Origin: Phycisphaera sp.
GTDB taxonomy: Bacteria > Planctomycetota > Phycisphaerae > Phycisphaerales > Phycisphaeraceae
DNA length: 64,000 nt
Assembly (NCBI GenBank): GCA_016125215.1
Contig: WGMF01000016.1
Coordinates: forward strand, 1 to 64,000
Direction: 5' to 3'
The notes below the pieces were generated by a model. That model saw only the letters and a program-made list of their open reading frames with translations. It was not told the DNA's origin and did not search any database. A program made the translations under genes and the position numbers. Shown here piece by piece: positions 25,382-35,689 of this stretch; within the stretch, counting starts at the first letter, position 1, and every line of letters begins with the position of its first letter.

Positions 25382-26896
25382 ATGCCCACCGAACTGAACT
25401 TCTACAACACGTTGACCCACCGCGTCGAGACGTTTGCGCCGATTGAGCCGCCGCGCGTGCTCATGTACAACTGCGGGCCGACGGTTTACGACTTTGCCCA
25501 CATCGGCAACTTCCGCGCGTTTGTTTTTGCCGACGTTCTGCGTCGCTTTCTGGAGATGGTCGGCTACGACGTGAAACAGGTGATGAACATCACCGACGTG
25601 GGCCACATGACCGACGACCAACTGGCCGACGGCGGGGGCGAGGACAAGATGGTCGCGGCGGCCAAGCGCGTCAAAGAAGCCAAAAAACAGGGCACGCTGA
25701 CCACCGACCAGATCGACAACCCCGATGACCCGTACCAGGTTGCGAAGTTCTACACGAACGCCTTTCTGGAGGACGCGAGGAAACTGGGCCTGAAAATCGC
25801 TGACGAATACCCCGAGCACATGCCGCGTGCCACAGGTTTCATTGCCCAGATGCAGCGCTTGATTAGTCGGCTCATCGACAAGGGTCACGCCTACGAGTCG
25901 CCCGCCGGAGGCACGGTCTATTTCAGCGTCGAGAGCTTCCCCGAGTACGGCAGGCTCTCGGGCAACACGCTCGACAAGCTGCGCGGCGGGGCGGGCGGCC
26001 GCGTCCTCGACGAACACCAGGCGGGCAAACGCCACCCCGCTGACTTTCTCTTGTGGAAGGCGGACTCCTCGCACGTGATGAAATGGGAATCACCGTGGGG
26101 CGTGGGCTACCCCGGCTGGCACATCGAGTGCAGCGCAATGTCGCTGGCGGTGCTCTCCAAACTCGCGGGGCAGGAGGTCACGACCATCGACATCCACACC
26201 GGCGGCGAAGACAACATCTTCCCCCACCACGAGTGCGAGATCGCCCAGTCCTGTGGTTCGACAGGGTCTTCAAGCTTTGCCCGGTTGTGGATGCACACGC
26301 GCTTCCTGCTCGTCGAGGGCCAGAAGATGTCCAAGAGCAAGGGGAATTTCTACACCGTGCGCGACGTGCTCGAGGGCAAAGCCACCGGCCGCCCCGTGGA
26401 CCCCGCTGTGCTGCGGTATGAACTCCTGCGTTCGCACTACCGCTCTAACATGAACTTCACCGCCAAAGGCTTGGAGGACTCCGCCGGCGCGGTGGCGAAG
26501 CTGCGTGATTACACCCAGAGATGGGAACAAGAGGTTAATGGCCAATCGGTTGAAGTGGACCCCCAGCACCCGATGCTCGCAGACTTCACACGGGCCCTGT
26601 CGGACGACCTGAGCATCAGCGGCGGCATCGGGGCGCTGTTCACGTGGGCGGCGGGCAAGCACCCGGACCCGGCGCAATCGCTGGCGGCCTTGCGGGCGGT
26701 GGACGGCGTGCTGGGCGTGTTGGGTTCGGCGTCGGCACCGACCGATGATTCAGCCGAGCTCTGCCGACAACTTGACGCCGCCCGCGCCGCGAAGGATTTT
26801 GCCAAAGCCGACGCCATCCGCAGGCAACTCCAGGACGCCGGCTACGAGGTCATGACGACCAAGGCCGGCACGACGGCGAAAAAGAAACTCGCCTGA
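25382..26896 (+). CDS. cysS: Cysteinyl-tRNA synthetase
   Basis: 504 residues; class I synthetase charging tRNA-Cys. The zinc ligand Cys and HIGH box appear in [20 protein letters not shown], further zinc ligands in GWHIECSAM and [11 protein letters not shown], and the KMSKS loop in [11 protein letters not shown]. The C-terminal helical anticodon-binding part ([20 protein letters not shown] onward) is complete. The last 15 residues are lysine-rich. It lies 35 bp after the terminator and so is probably transcribed on its own. Confidence 0.97.
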   Translation: MPTELNFYNTLTHRVETFAPIEPPRVLMYNCGPTVYDFAHIGNFRAFVFADVLRRFLEMVGYDVKQVMNITDVGHMTDDQLADGGGEDKMVAAAKRVKEAKKQGTLTTDQIDNPDDPYQVAKFYTNAFLEDARKLGLKIADEYPEHMPRATGFIAQMQRLISRLIDKGHAYESPAGGTVYFSVESFPEYGRLSGNTLDKLRGGAGGRVLDEHQAGKRHPADFLLWKADSSHVMKWESPWGVGYPGWHIECSAMSLAVLSKLAGQEVTTIDIHTGGEDNIFPHHECEIAQSCGSTGSSSFARLWMHTRFLLVEGQKMSKSKGNFYTVRDVLEGKATGRPVDPAVLRYELLRSHYRSNMNFTAKGLEDSAGAVAKLRDYTQRWEQEVNGQSVEVDPQHPMLADFTRALSDDLSISGGIGALFTWAAGKHPDPAQSLAALRAVDGVLGVLGSASAPTDDSAELCRQLDAARAAKDFAKADAIRRQLQDAGYEVMTTKAGTTAKKKLA

Positions 26897-26939
26897 CATT
26901 CTTTCCACCTTCACAGGCCGATAAGTCGATAAATTCGAC

Positions 26940-29792
26940 ATGCGCCATTGTTTCCCGACGATCAGCCGACTGACCGCCGCGATGTGGGGGTGCCTCCATA
27001 GCGTGACCATTGTGGTCACGTTACTGATCCCGTTATTCATCACGTGTGTGGCCCCCGACTCACGGCTGTTCATTTCGCAAGCAATGGGGCAGTCGGTGAA
27101 CCTCGGCCAACTCGACCCGGCGATGCGGCGCAGGCTCGTGCGGTATTTTGATTTTGAAGAGGCATGTGAGAATGTCTACGATGCCCTGCCCCGCCACTGG
27201 TTTGTCACCGGGCGGACCGCCGCGACGAGCGATCCGAACTTCATGCGGATCCCGCTGCACCAGCAGATGGTGGGCAAGCCCGGCTACCCGCGGTTCAACG
27301 AGGTCCGTTTCAACATCCCCACGGTCGAACGGGGCAACCACAGCCTCTACCTCGGACTCGACGGCGGCAACGTCGGGGCCTACCTCGCCGTCGGGGCGAT
27401 ACCGGCTGTCCCCGGGTCGGACTACCTCGTGACATTCCGGGCATCAACAAAGCTGCTCAAGCACTCCGGGGCTTACCTCAAGGCATACTTCGTGGACAGC
27501 GCGGGCAAAAGGATCGACGCGAGTGTCCGGTCGGTCGGACCGATCAGGATCGAATCGCAGTGGGGTGCCTTTTCCGTGCGGATGACGGGCGACTACCCCG
27601 AGGCCGCGTGGATCGGGCTTGAGGTCGGCATCGAGCAGCCCGAGGCGGACCCCTCCTCACCGCTGGGCAACCATCAGGTGGTGCTTGAAGACGTGCAGGG
27701 CGCTGCGTGGTTCGACAACATCGCGGTGTGGCAACTTCCCCGCGTGGTGGTGCAGACACAGTCGAGGACCAACATCCTTCACGACCCTGACCGTCCCCGG
27801 CTGGAGATGGAGGTCCGCGACCTGACTGGGCGGTCACTCAAAGCCGGCGTCACGATCTACGATGCGCAGCGCCGTGTTGTCGCTCAGCAAAGCTACGGCG
27901 TAGGCGGGGGTGAGCCGACCGCCTGGTCGTGGACGCCGACCATCGAAGAGCACGGCTGGTACCTGGTGGATTTCAAGGTGTACGAGGGCACGGGCAAGCC
28001 AATCGCCCGGTCGATCACGTCATTTATCTGGATGGGCGGTGAGGGGGCTTTGTCCTCGCTCAGTGGTCGGCGGTTCGTACTCGATGCGACCGGCCTGCCC
28101 GCCGACCAGCTCGCGTTGCTACCGGACATGGTCGAGTCAATGGGGCTGCGTTCCGTGTATGTCAGCGCGTTCGATCAACGCGATACTCGCCAGCAGATCG
28201 ACCGCGGCGACACCGCCAACGACCGCGCGATCTCCGAACTGGTCGCACAGGGGCGTTACGTCGGCGTCGGTCTTGCGCCGCTGCCTGTGGAGCTGACGCA
28301 GTCGCAGGACCTTGACCGTGACGACGTGGCGGACCTGTTCCAAAAAGATTCGAGTGTGTGGCTGCCCTATATCCTGCCGGTGATGGTTCGGCACGGCCAG
28401 CGTGTGAGGCACTGGCGTCTGGGTCCGCCCTCGACGGCGGATCTTTTCTACCAGGGATCGCTGCCGTCGAAGATCGAGGGCGTGTTGTCCGCGTTGCGTG
28501 ACGTGACGCCGGGACCCATCGCGGTCTTGCCGTGGGTCCTGAACCAGTCGCGCAGGCCCGACCTTGACGACCGGGGGTTGGTGTATGCGATGCGTGCACC
28601 CGCGTCGGTGCAGCCCGGACACCTCGGTGAATACCTTGAGCCTTGGATGAAAAGCCCCGAGGCCGACGTGACGCTTCACCTTGAGACACAGCCGGCCGAC
28701 CGCATGGATCAGCCCCGTCGGATCACGGACATGGCGCTGCGGATGATTCACGCATGGGAGGCGGGCGTGCACGCGCTGGCGATCGACCGTCCGTGGACGC
28801 GCGGGACCGACCGGACGATCACACTGTTGCCCGACCCTGTCGCCGGTGTTTTTTCCACTGTCGCGCACCGTTTAGCCGACCGCCAAGCCCTGGGACGCAT
28901 GCCCATCGGTCCGGGGCTGGAGTGTGTGGTCTTCAGCGCGCCCTCGGACAGTTCGAGCGACGACCACGCCACGGGCATGTTGGCCATGTGGAACCGATCA
29001 GCCTCCGACGACCCGAGCGAGATCGAGACCTACCTCGGCCCGAATCCCGTGATGATCGATGTCTGGGGCAACCGCCAGCCGTTGACCACGGTCGACCGCA
29101 AGCAGCGCGTCCGGGTTGGCAAGACGCCGATCTTCATCGAGGGCGTTGACACGCAACTGGCACTGTTCCGCGCGGGCTTCACGATTGACAACCCCTTCAT
29201 CGAATCCCGCCAGACGCCGCACGACCGTGTGCTGACGATCCGCAACCCGTGGAAGCGGACGATCAGCGGGAGCGTGTTCATCACCGACCCGCGCGACTGG
29301 ACGATCTCGCCGCGCAAGTATTTTTTCTCGATCGCATCGGGTCAGAGTGAAGAGCTTCCCGTGCGGATCATGCTGCCGATCTCGGAGGTGGCCGGTCGCA
29401 AGACGCTCGTGGCGCGCATGGATTTCATCGCCGACCGCAGGTACCAGACGGACCTGACGGTGGACCTTGAAGTCGGGCTGAGTGACATCGACTTCGATGC
29501 GACGCTGGCCATGGAGGCGGGCACCGAGCCGGGCACGCTCGACGCCGCGATCACGAGCGTGGTGAGCAACACGGGACTCAAGCCCGTCTCGCTCTACGCC
29601 TTTGCCGCGCTGCCCGGTTTCCCGAGGCAGGAGCACATCATCTCACGTCTTTTGCCCGGTCAGACCATCGTGCGTCGCTTCCGATTCAAAGACGCGGCGG
29701 GCAAGGTCGAGGGGGTCCCGATCCGTGTCGGCCTGCGCGAAGCGGCCGGGCCTGCGGTGCTCAACAAAATCCTCGAACCCGACGAGCGGTGA
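26940..29792 (+). CDS. Large exported protein of unknown function, possibly glycoside hydrolase-like
   Basis: 950 residues. A hydrophobic N-terminal stretch (VTIVVTLLIPLFITCVA) is a signal peptide or anchor. Residues about 60-280 look like a carbohydrate-binding beta-sandwich (LYLGLDGGNVGAYLAVGAIPAVPGSDYLVTFRAS, AAWFDNIAVW). Then comes an Ig-like region (NILHDPDRPRLEMEVRDL), an alpha/beta stretch that could be a TIM barrel (MGLRSVYVSAF, VLPWVLNQS), and two C-terminal beta-sandwich regions (about 730-950). No catalytic residues could be assigned. It lies 43 bp after cysS in the same direction. Confidence 0.72.
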   Translation: MRHCFPTISRLTAAMWGCLHSVTIVVTLLIPLFITCVAPDSRLFISQAMGQSVNLGQLDPAMRRRLVRYFDFEEACENVYDALPRHWFVTGRTAATSDPNFMRIPLHQQMVGKPGYPRFNEVRFNIPTVERGNHSLYLGLDGGNVGAYLAVGAIPAVPGSDYLVTFRASTKLLKHSGAYLKAYFVDSAGKRIDASVRSVGPIRIESQWGAFSVRMTGDYPEAAWIGLEVGIEQPEADPSSPLGNHQVVLEDVQGAAWFDNIAVWQLPRVVVQTQSRTNILHDPDRPRLEMEVRDLTGRSLKAGVTIYDAQRRVVAQQSYGVGGGEPTAWSWTPTIEEHGWYLVDFKVYEGTGKPIARSITSFIWMGGEGALSSLSGRRFVLDATGLPADQLALLPDMVESMGLRSVYVSAFDQRDTRQQIDRGDTANDRAISELVAQGRYVGVGLAPLPVELTQSQDLDRDDVADLFQKDSSVWLPYILPVMVRHGQRVRHWRLGPPSTADLFYQGSLPSKIEGVLSALRDVTPGPIAVLPWVLNQSRRPDLDDRGLVYAMRAPASVQPGHLGEYLEPWMKSPEADVTLHLETQPADRMDQPRRITDMALRMIHAWEAGVHALAIDRPWTRGTDRTITLLPDPVAGVFSTVAHRLADRQALGRMPIGPGLECVVFSAPSDSSSDDHATGMLAMWNRSASDDPSEIETYLGPNPVMIDVWGNRQPLTTVDRKQRVRVGKTPIFIEGVDTQLALFRAGFTIDNPFIESRQTPHDRVLTIRNPWKRTISGSVFITDPRDWTISPRKYFFSIASGQSEELPVRIMLPISEVAGRKTLVARMDFIADRRYQTDLTVDLEVGLSDIDFDATLAMEAGTEPGTLDAAITSVVSNTGLKPVSLYAFAALPGFPRQEHIISRLLPGQTIVRRFRFKDAAGKVEGVPIRVGLREAAGPAVLNKILEPDER

Positions 29793-29923
29793 GGGCGGTC
29801 CCTCCTGTCCCACACGGGGAACCATCACCGACAAAGACGTGACAGCCCTGTGGTGGCCGGGCCTGTTCGACATACAATAACGCTATTGATCTTTAGCCCC
29901 ATCCATATCCCCGGCGGTCCGCA

Positions 29924-30964
29924 ATGATCCTCTACATTCTCCGTGGCGCGTTTATCATCCTCACCGCTTCCGTGACGCTGCTTTACGTCCTGCCTTTCCA
30001 GGAAGACGAGCACCTGGAGTTCGGCAAGGTGGTGGCCCTGGTCGGCGCGGCGATCGGCGTGTCAATGGCGATCGTCGTGGCGGACATCTTTGTCAGGCAA
30101 AAAAGGCTCTCCGCGCTATCGGGCATCTTCATCGGTCTGATCGCCGGGCTGCTTGCGGCCTATGCGTTGTCGTTCGTCGTCGACCTGTTCGGCGTCATCG
30201 TCCCGCCGCCCCACGACATCACCCCCGAGAGCTATCTCACCCTGCTCAAGGGGGTGAAGGTGCTCATCGGTCTAATCACATGTTACCTGGGCATCTCCCT
30301 GGTCATCCAGACCAAGGACGATTTCCGGTTTGTCGTGCCGTATGTCGAGTTTGCCCGGGAGATCCGCGGCACCCGCCCGACCATCATCGACACGAGCATC
30401 ATCATCGACGGTCGAATCCTCGATATTGCCCAGACGCACGTGCTGCAGGGGGAGATGATCGTGCCTCGCTTTGTCGTCAATGAGCTGCAATTGCTCGCGG
30501 ACTCGCCGGACAAGATCAAGCGTTCGCGTGGGCGGAGGGGTCTGGACATCCTGAACAAACTCGTGGACGACCCGTCGGTGAGTGTCACGATACAGGACCT
30601 CGAAGCCGAGGGGGGCACGGTGGACCAGAAACTCGTGAGCCTCGGTCAGAAGCTGCGCGCCCGTGTGATGACCAACGACTTCAACCTCGGCAAGGTGGCC
30701 ACACTGCGGAACGTGGAGATCATCAACCTCAATGAGCTGGCCAAGACGCTGCGGCCGGTCGCGCTGCCGGGCGAGCTGATGCACGTGAAGATCGTCAAAG
30801 CCGGTGAGGGGCCTGGGCAGGGCGTGGGCTACCTCGAAGACGGCACGATGGTCGTGGTCGAGGGCGGCCGCGCTATCATCGGTCACGACTCACCGGTCTC
30901 CGTGACGAGCACGATCCAGACCTCGGCCGGCCGCATGATCTTTGCCAAGGTCTCGGAGGGGTGA
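29924..30964 (+). CDS. PIN and TRAM domain membrane protein, YacL-like
   Basis: 346 residues: about four N-terminal membrane segments, then a PIN nuclease-like domain (TRPTIIDTSIIIDGRILDIAQT with the first catalytic aspartate, VVNELQLLADS, and ARVMTNDFNLGKVA with a later aspartate), then a C-terminal TRAM domain (HVKIVKAGEGPGQGVGYLEDGTMVVVEGG). This is the layout of Bacillus YacL. A membrane-tethered RNase or RNA-binding role is likely but unproven. Its stop codon overlaps the GTG start of the gluconokinase gene. Confidence 0.9.
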   Translation: MILYILRGAFIILTASVTLLYVLPFQEDEHLEFGKVVALVGAAIGVSMAIVVADIFVRQKRLSALSGIFIGLIAGLLAAYALSFVVDLFGVIVPPPHDITPESYLTLLKGVKVLIGLITCYLGISLVIQTKDDFRFVVPYVEFAREIRGTRPTIIDTSIIIDGRILDIAQTHVLQGEMIVPRFVVNELQLLADSPDKIKRSRGRRGLDILNKLVDDPSVSVTIQDLEAEGGTVDQKLVSLGQKLRARVMTNDFNLGKVATLRNVEIINLNELAKTLRPVALPGELMHVKIVKAGEGPGQGVGYLEDGTMVVVEGGRAIIGHDSPVSVTSTIQTSAGRMIFAKVSEG

Positions 30965-31494
30965 GCATTCGAGCCACACACACGCTTGTGGTTCTCATCA
31001 CCGGTGTCTCAGGCTCGGGGAAGACGACACTGGGCCAAGCCCTGGCCTCGCGCCTGGGTTGGCCCTTCATGGACGCGGATTCGTTCCACCCGCAGGCCAA
31101 CATCGACAAGATGTCGCGTGGCGAGCCGTTGACCGACGAAGACCGTCAGCCGTGGCTCGATGCGATCCGGGGCAGGATCGAACGTTCGTTGCACGAGCGT
31201 TTGCCAGTCGTGCTGACGTGCTCCGCCCTCAAGCGGCGTTACCGTGACCAACTCATCCATGCGTATGAACCGGTCCTGCTCGTCTATCTCCGTGCGGGTC
31301 GTGACCTGCTCACGCGGCGTTTGCAGGATCGCCCCGGCCACTTCTTCAAGACGAGCCTCCTGCAAAGCCAACTCGACGCGCTGGAAGAGCCCTCACCGGA
31401 TGAAGCGTTGATTCTCGACGCCGGCCAGCCGGTCGAGGTGATTGTGGATCAGGTGATTCAAGCGGTCGGGACAGATGCCCGGCGAAGTGACTGA
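30961..31494 (+). CDS. gntK: Gluconokinase
   Basis: 177 residues; phosphorylates gluconate to 6-phosphogluconate for the pentose phosphate or Entner-Doudoroff route. The P-loop is ITGVSGSGKTTLG; further marks are FMDADSFHPQANIDKMSRGEPLTDEDRQPWL and CSALKRRYRDQL. The GTG start overlaps the stop of the upstream gene (GTGA), so translation is probably coupled. No gluconate transporter or regulator is nearby. Confidence 0.92.
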   Translation: MSIRATHTLVVLITGVSGSGKTTLGQALASRLGWPFMDADSFHPQANIDKMSRGEPLTDEDRQPWLDAIRGRIERSLHERLPVVLTCSALKRRYRDQLIHAYEPVLLVYLRAGRDLLTRRLQDRPGHFFKTSLLQSQLDALEEPSPDEALILDAGQPVEVIVDQVIQAVGTDARRSD

Positions 31495-31504
31495 TCGTTC
31501 AGGA

Positions 31505-33202
31505 TCAAACGTTCTCGGTGTGGAGCTGGTTGGCAAACATCATGAAGACGCTTGAGGTCCAGGTGTAGGCGCTGTCGTAGTAGCCTTGGCCGGTGATCGG
31601 GTCGAAGTTTTCGTAGAAGCCGTGCTCGGCACACAGGTCGCAGAATCGCCGCATGATGGTGTGGGCCAGTTCGATTTCGCCGATCTGGATGAGGCCCGAG
31701 GTGATGAGCATGGTGGAGGGTGCCCAGATCGGGCCGCGCCAGTAACCGCCTTGGACGTACTTGGGGCTGTCGAGTTTTTCGGTGGCCAGGCCGTGTGGCG
31801 TGAGATGGCCTTTGATGCGTTCGACCAGGGCTTGTTGGATCGTTTGAGGCAGGCGTTTGCCCAGCACCATGGGCATGCAGGTCAGAAGGCTCTCGCACAC
31901 CACGACCTTGCCCGACGGACGGATGACGCCGACGAAGCGGTCGTTCTGCCAGAGGTCATCGACGAGCGCGTTGAGCATGGCCCGGCCGCGGGCTTCCCAG
32001 TTTTTCGCTTGCTCATCTTGCCCCATCGCGGCGGCCAGGTCGCGCAGCGCCTCCATCTGCAGGACGGTATATGCGGCGTAGTCGGGTGTGATGATGGGGA
32101 CGCCCTCGTCGAAGATCGATGAGTTGTCCCATCCGCCGTCGAAGCCGTGGTGGTGGAAGGGCAGTCGGTCGCCGGGCCAGGTGCGGTGCGTTGTGATCCA
32201 GTCGGTCCACTTCGAGAGATAGTTGTAAGCGTCCGCAATGTGTTTGGGCGTGAAGAGCGCGGGGTTGCGGTCCCACATGTAGCGCAGGCCCCAGCCGTGG
32301 ATCGGGGAGTTGGTGATGGTCGTTCGCAAGCCCGAGCGGTTGAGGCTGGTGGGGCTTTTGCCGAAGCGGTCCTGGTGGTCAGCCATGACCAGGAGCTGGT
32401 CGAACGCCAGTCCGGGCTGGTGCGTGCAGTGCGCCATGGCGTTGAAGACGTTGTCCCAGTTGTAAACGTTGCACATGCCGGCTTTGGACATGAACATCGT
32501 GGGGCGCGTGACCAATCCCTCGGGCTGGACGACCGCGGACCAGTTGACATAGGCGGCCAGGTCGCGTGCGGCGGTGTATTGCTCTTCGACCTCGGGCAGC
32601 CCTTGCGTCCAACGGGAATACTCCTGTTCCACTTCGTCGCGGCATGCGTCAAACGCCGGGCGCTGCGGCTTGATCCACGTGGTGAGAAACTCATCGATGG
32701 CCGCTTCGAATTCACCGCTTGAGTCCGGGCTGAGCGTAACGGTGGCCTGTGTGGTCTCCCAGCAAAAGCCCTTGCCTTTTTCCCACGGCGCGACCACATC
32801 AACCTTGCCCCGCAAGACATCCAGTCCCAGTTGGAATTGTTCGGTCGAGATGTTGAACGCCCATCCCCATGGGAGTTGATACGCCCAGGTCCATCGTTCG
32901 GGGGGCATGTGCAGTTGGAGTGACACACCCTTGCCGCGCACGCGCACCGAGGCGTCCCGCACCGAGATCACGAACCCGACCTCACCGCCGCCCTCGGGCT
33001 TGAGCCGGAGAAGGTGGGGTTCAGCCTGAGCTTCGTAGCCCAGCACTTTGCCGTCGCGGACGGGGTCGATCTTGAAGACCTGCGGGCTTTTGCCGGAATG
33101 GACGCGAAGATAAAGCCCGTTGCCCAGCGGGCCCCAATCATTGATTAGAAATGAGAAGTACGAACCGAATCGGCTGAACGGGACTTTGTCGAGGTCGAAC
33201 AT
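31505..33202 (-). CDS. Glycoside hydrolase family 63-like protein
   Basis: 565 residues without a signal peptide, so cytoplasmic. An N-terminal beta-sandwich (to about 190) is followed by an (alpha/alpha)6 barrel with MCNVYNWDNVFNAMAHC, HHHGFDGGWDNSSIFDEG and GYWRGPIWAPSTMLI, then ENFDPITGQG. These match GH63-type enzymes such as mannosylglycerate or glucosylglycerate hydrolases and processing alpha-glucosidases; the aspartate in DGGWDNS and the glutamate in YENFDP are the expected catalytic acids. The start at MFDLDKVPF was preferred over longer in-frame starts lacking support. Convergent with the gluconokinase gene by 10 bp. Confidence 0.86.
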   Translation of the reverse strand: MFDLDKVPFSRFGSYFSFLINDWGPLGNGLYLRVHSGKSPQVFKIDPVRDGKVLGYEAQAEPHLLRLKPEGGGEVGFVISVRDASVRVRGKGVSLQLHMPPERWTWAYQLPWGWAFNISTEQFQLGLDVLRGKVDVVAPWEKGKGFCWETTQATVTLSPDSSGEFEAAIDEFLTTWIKPQRPAFDACRDEVEQEYSRWTQGLPEVEEQYTAARDLAAYVNWSAVVQPEGLVTRPTMFMSKAGMCNVYNWDNVFNAMAHCTHQPGLAFDQLLVMADHQDRFGKSPTSLNRSGLRTTITNSPIHGWGLRYMWDRNPALFTPKHIADAYNYLSKWTDWITTHRTWPGDRLPFHHHGFDGGWDNSSIFDEGVPIITPDYAAYTVLQMEALRDLAAAMGQDEQAKNWEARGRAMLNALVDDLWQNDRFVGVIRPSGKVVVCESLLTCMPMVLGKRLPQTIQQALVERIKGHLTPHGLATEKLDSPKYVQGGYWRGPIWAPSTMLITSGLIQIGEIELAHTIMRRFCDLCAEHGFYENFDPITGQGYYDSAYTWTSSVFMMFANQLHTENV

Positions 33203-33338
33203 GCGAAAAACATCCTGTGGTGTGTTCCGTGGACTCTTGACATCACACCCCGCCCTGTGCAACGGGTTCAACGGTGTTAGCGTGGACTTGGGGTGGCCTT
33301 GACACACCGGAAGGGCGTGTCGGTGCAAGACCATTCAA

Positions 33339-33412
33339 TGGGCGATACAGGGCTCGAACCTGTGACCTCACGGGTGTGATCCGTGCGCTCTGGCCAACTG
33401 AGCTAATCGCCC
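33339..33412 (-). tRNA. tRNA-Val (anticodon CAC)
   Basis: Complete 74-nt cloverleaf: acceptor GGGCGAT/ATCGCCC, D stem GCTC/GAGC, anticodon stem CACGG/CCGTG with loop ATCACAC, T arm ACAGG TTCGAGC CCTGT, discriminator A. The 3' CCA is not encoded. The rest of the 33203-33519 gap shows nothing else. Confidence 0.95.
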
Positions 33413-33519
33413 GACTGGTCCATATCTTAGCAGCATCGTCGGCGTTTGCCATCACCGGTATCGCCGCACCGGTGCGGGGCTTGATCGCAAGCGTTGGGCA
33501 TGAAGAGGGTCGGCCGCGG

Positions 33520-34593
33520 TCAATCCTTGAATGCCACCGTCCGGTGGAAGAACCCGAAATCGCAGGCTTTTTTGGCCATCGCCAGCGTCTTTTCTGCCTG
33601 GTCGTTGGCGCGTTGCGTGCCGTCACGCAGGACCGCCAGCACGTCGCTGTCGCTGACCTGAGCGCGCTTTTCCCGGATCGGGCTGAGCATGGCATTCAGG
33701 ACCTCGGCCAGTTCTTTTTTGACCTGGCCGTCGCCGATGCTCCCGGATTGGTATTGCTCCTTGAGCTGCGTGACGCGCTGCGCGTCGGGGTTGAAGGCGT
33801 CGTGGTATTCAAACAGGACGTTGCCCTCGACGACGCCGGGGTCGGTTGCGCTCTGGCGGCCGGTGAAGATTTTGTTGCACTTTTTCTGGACGGTCTTGGG
33901 GTCGTCGCTGAGGAAGATGGCGTTGCCCAGGGACTTGCTCATCTTGTTCTTGCCGTCGGTCCCGGTGAGGCGTGCGACGCGACCGACCTTGACCTCGGGC
34001 ACGGGAAAGACGCCGCCTGCGGTTTCGTGGTCGGCATCATCCGTCTTGCCGGTGACGCCGCAGTAGACCTGGTTGAACCGTCGCGCCAGCTCGCGTGTCA
34101 TCTCGATGTGCGGCACCTGGTCTTCACCGACTGGCACGACTTTCGGGCGGAACGCCAGGATGTCGGCAACCTGGCCGACGGGGTACATGAGGAAGCCGAA
34201 GGAGTAGTTGTCGCCGAGGTTCTTGACGCGGATCTCGTCTTTGATGGTCGGGTTCTTCATCAGTCGGCCGTAGCCCAGGAGCATGGCAAAGTACCAGGTG
34301 AGTTCCGCGATGGCGGGGACTTCGCTCTGGAGGAAGAACGTCGCCTTGCGGGGGTCCAAGCCGACGCTGACCCAGTCCTTGACGATCTCGAGTGTGTCGC
34401 GTCGGATGTCGGCTGTTTCCTGGCTGCGCGTGGTCAGGGCGTGGAGGTTGGCAATGAGGAAGTAACAGTCGTACTCGTCCTGGAGTTGCAGGCGGTTTTC
34501 GAGCGAGCCGACGAAGTGGCCCAGGTGGAGCGAACCGGTCGGGGTGTCGCCGGTAAGCAGCCGGGGTCTGGCAGGGGAGGGGTGTGCTGACAT
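33520..34593 (-). CDS. trpS: Tryptophanyl-tRNA synthetase
   Basis: 357 residues; class I synthetase for tRNA-Trp. The HIGH-type motif is GSLHLGHFVGS, the tryptophan pocket region includes FLIANLHALT, and KMSKS appears as GKNKMSKSLGN. GDNYSFGFLMYPVGQVADIL and VGEDQVPHIEMTRELARRFN are typical of bacterial TrpS. Length is normal. It diverges from the phosphatase gene, whose start is 55 bp away, so both promoters share that short region. Confidence 0.96.
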   Translation of the reverse strand: MSAHPSPARPRLLTGDTPTGSLHLGHFVGSLENRLQLQDEYDCYFLIANLHALTTRSQETADIRRDTLEIVKDWVSVGLDPRKATFFLQSEVPAIAELTWYFAMLLGYGRLMKNPTIKDEIRVKNLGDNYSFGFLMYPVGQVADILAFRPKVVPVGEDQVPHIEMTRELARRFNQVYCGVTGKTDDADHETAGGVFPVPEVKVGRVARLTGTDGKNKMSKSLGNAIFLSDDPKTVQKKCNKIFTGRQSATDPGVVEGNVLFEYHDAFNPDAQRVTQLKEQYQSGSIGDGQVKKELAEVLNAMLSPIREKRAQVSDSDVLAVLRDGTQRANDQAEKTLAMAKKACDFGFFHRTVAFKD

Positions 34594-34648
34594 GGGCCAT
34601 GTTTTACCGGCTTAGCCGCTAGCGGGCAATGCAGGCTAGAATCTTCGC

Positions 34649-35323
34649 ATGATGGCCCAGACAGAAAAACACGAACAAGCCGGGGCGACGCCTGAGAAGA
34701 AAAAGCCCGCGCTCTTTGCGTTGTGGGTGGTGCTGGTTGTGGCGGTGACGGTGGGTTTGGGTTGGTGGTGGTTTGACGGCTTGCGGTACGAGTTTTTCCC
34801 CAAGCGTTTTGGCGTGGTGACGCCGGGGCTGATCTATCGCGCGGGGCAGATCGATGAGAGCCTCATCCGGGAGACGCTCGAGAAAAACCGGATCAAGGTG
34901 ATCGTCGACCTCAACGGTCGGGAACAGGGCAACCCGGACCAGCTGGCTGAGGACGCCGCCGCTCGGGCTTTGGGCGTGGCACATCTGAACTTTCCGTTGA
35001 GCGGTGATGGCACGGGCGAGATTGAACATTACGCCGAGGCGATCGCCGCGATGAAAGCCGCTGCCGATGTGGGCCAACCGGTGCTTGTGCATTGCAGCGC
35101 CGGTTCGCAGCGGACTGGGGGCGTCGTGGCGTGCTACCGAGTGCTGGTCGAGGGTAAGAGCGTCGAAGAGGCCAAGCGTGAGATGCAGCGCTACGACTGG
35201 GACCCGGTCAAGGATCACATCTTGTTAGAGTATCTTGATCGGCACATGCCGGAACTGGTCCGGGCCTTGGTTGATCGGGGCGTGATCCCACAAGAGCCTG
35301 AGTCCCTGCCGCGTTTCCAGTGA
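34649..35323 (+). CDS. Membrane-anchored dual-specificity phosphatase-like protein
   Basis: 224 residues. A charged N-terminus and one membrane segment (FALWVVLVVAVTVGLGWWW, about residues 23-41) precede a phosphatase domain with the P-loop VHCSAGSQRTGG: C149 is the nucleophile and R155 the phosphate-binding arginine of the CX5R motif. IKVIVDLNGRE contributes the usual strand and general region. It would dephosphorylate proteins, inositol phosphates or lipids on the outer face of the membrane. The substrate is unknown. Confidence 0.85.
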   Translation: MMAQTEKHEQAGATPEKKKPALFALWVVLVVAVTVGLGWWWFDGLRYEFFPKRFGVVTPGLIYRAGQIDESLIRETLEKNRIKVIVDLNGREQGNPDQLAEDAAARALGVAHLNFPLSGDGTGEIEHYAEAIAAMKAAADVGQPVLVHCSAGSQRTGGVVACYRVLVEGKSVEEAKREMQRYDWDPVKDHILLEYLDRHMPELVRALVDRGVIPQEPESLPRFQ

Positions 35324-35689
35324 TTTCGAACGGTATGACCTGACCTGACCTGACTTTGGGTCGGACCCTGACTGTCACCGGTTGTCCATGGCTGCGCCGA
35401 TACTGACGCAAGAGTGCTATTAAAATTCCGCAATATTCATATTGAACAAACCAAATTGCGGTGTATTTTGTGGTTACGTCGTGTGATCGTTGTATCTAGA
35501 AACGAACGCACACACCTGTTTGATGGCGGCTAATTATACTCAAATATTTATACAGCAACACATTACAAGCAATATGATTTCCGGGTCGCACACACGGACT
35601 TCGTGCCCGTTCGCTCAAAAATGGAATCCACTTGATCCCGTGAAGCTGATTGAATCCACATGCCGTTTCGTCTTTGCAAAGGAGGTCCC
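35324..35689. other. AT-richer intergenic region upstream of the M64-like gene
   Basis: About 365 bp between the phosphatase and M64-like genes. It starts with a CCTGA-type pentamer repeat (35337-35352) and from about 35410 to 35600 is much richer in A and T than the surrounding DNA. It may be a promoter region or a trace of inserted DNA. No RNA gene or ORF is convincing. Confidence 0.45.
35678..35686 (+). promoter_or_regulatory. Ribosome-binding site that fixes a TTG start
   Basis: AAAGGAGGT, a near-perfect anti-16S match, lies four bases before an in-frame TTG at 35690. It argues against the ATG at 35660, which would place this site inside the coding region. Confidence 0.75.

Noticed and set aside
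35324-35689. Horizontally acquired gene in the AT-rich stretch
   Set aside because: No frame longer than a few dozen codons has support; the base composition could reflect a promoter region.
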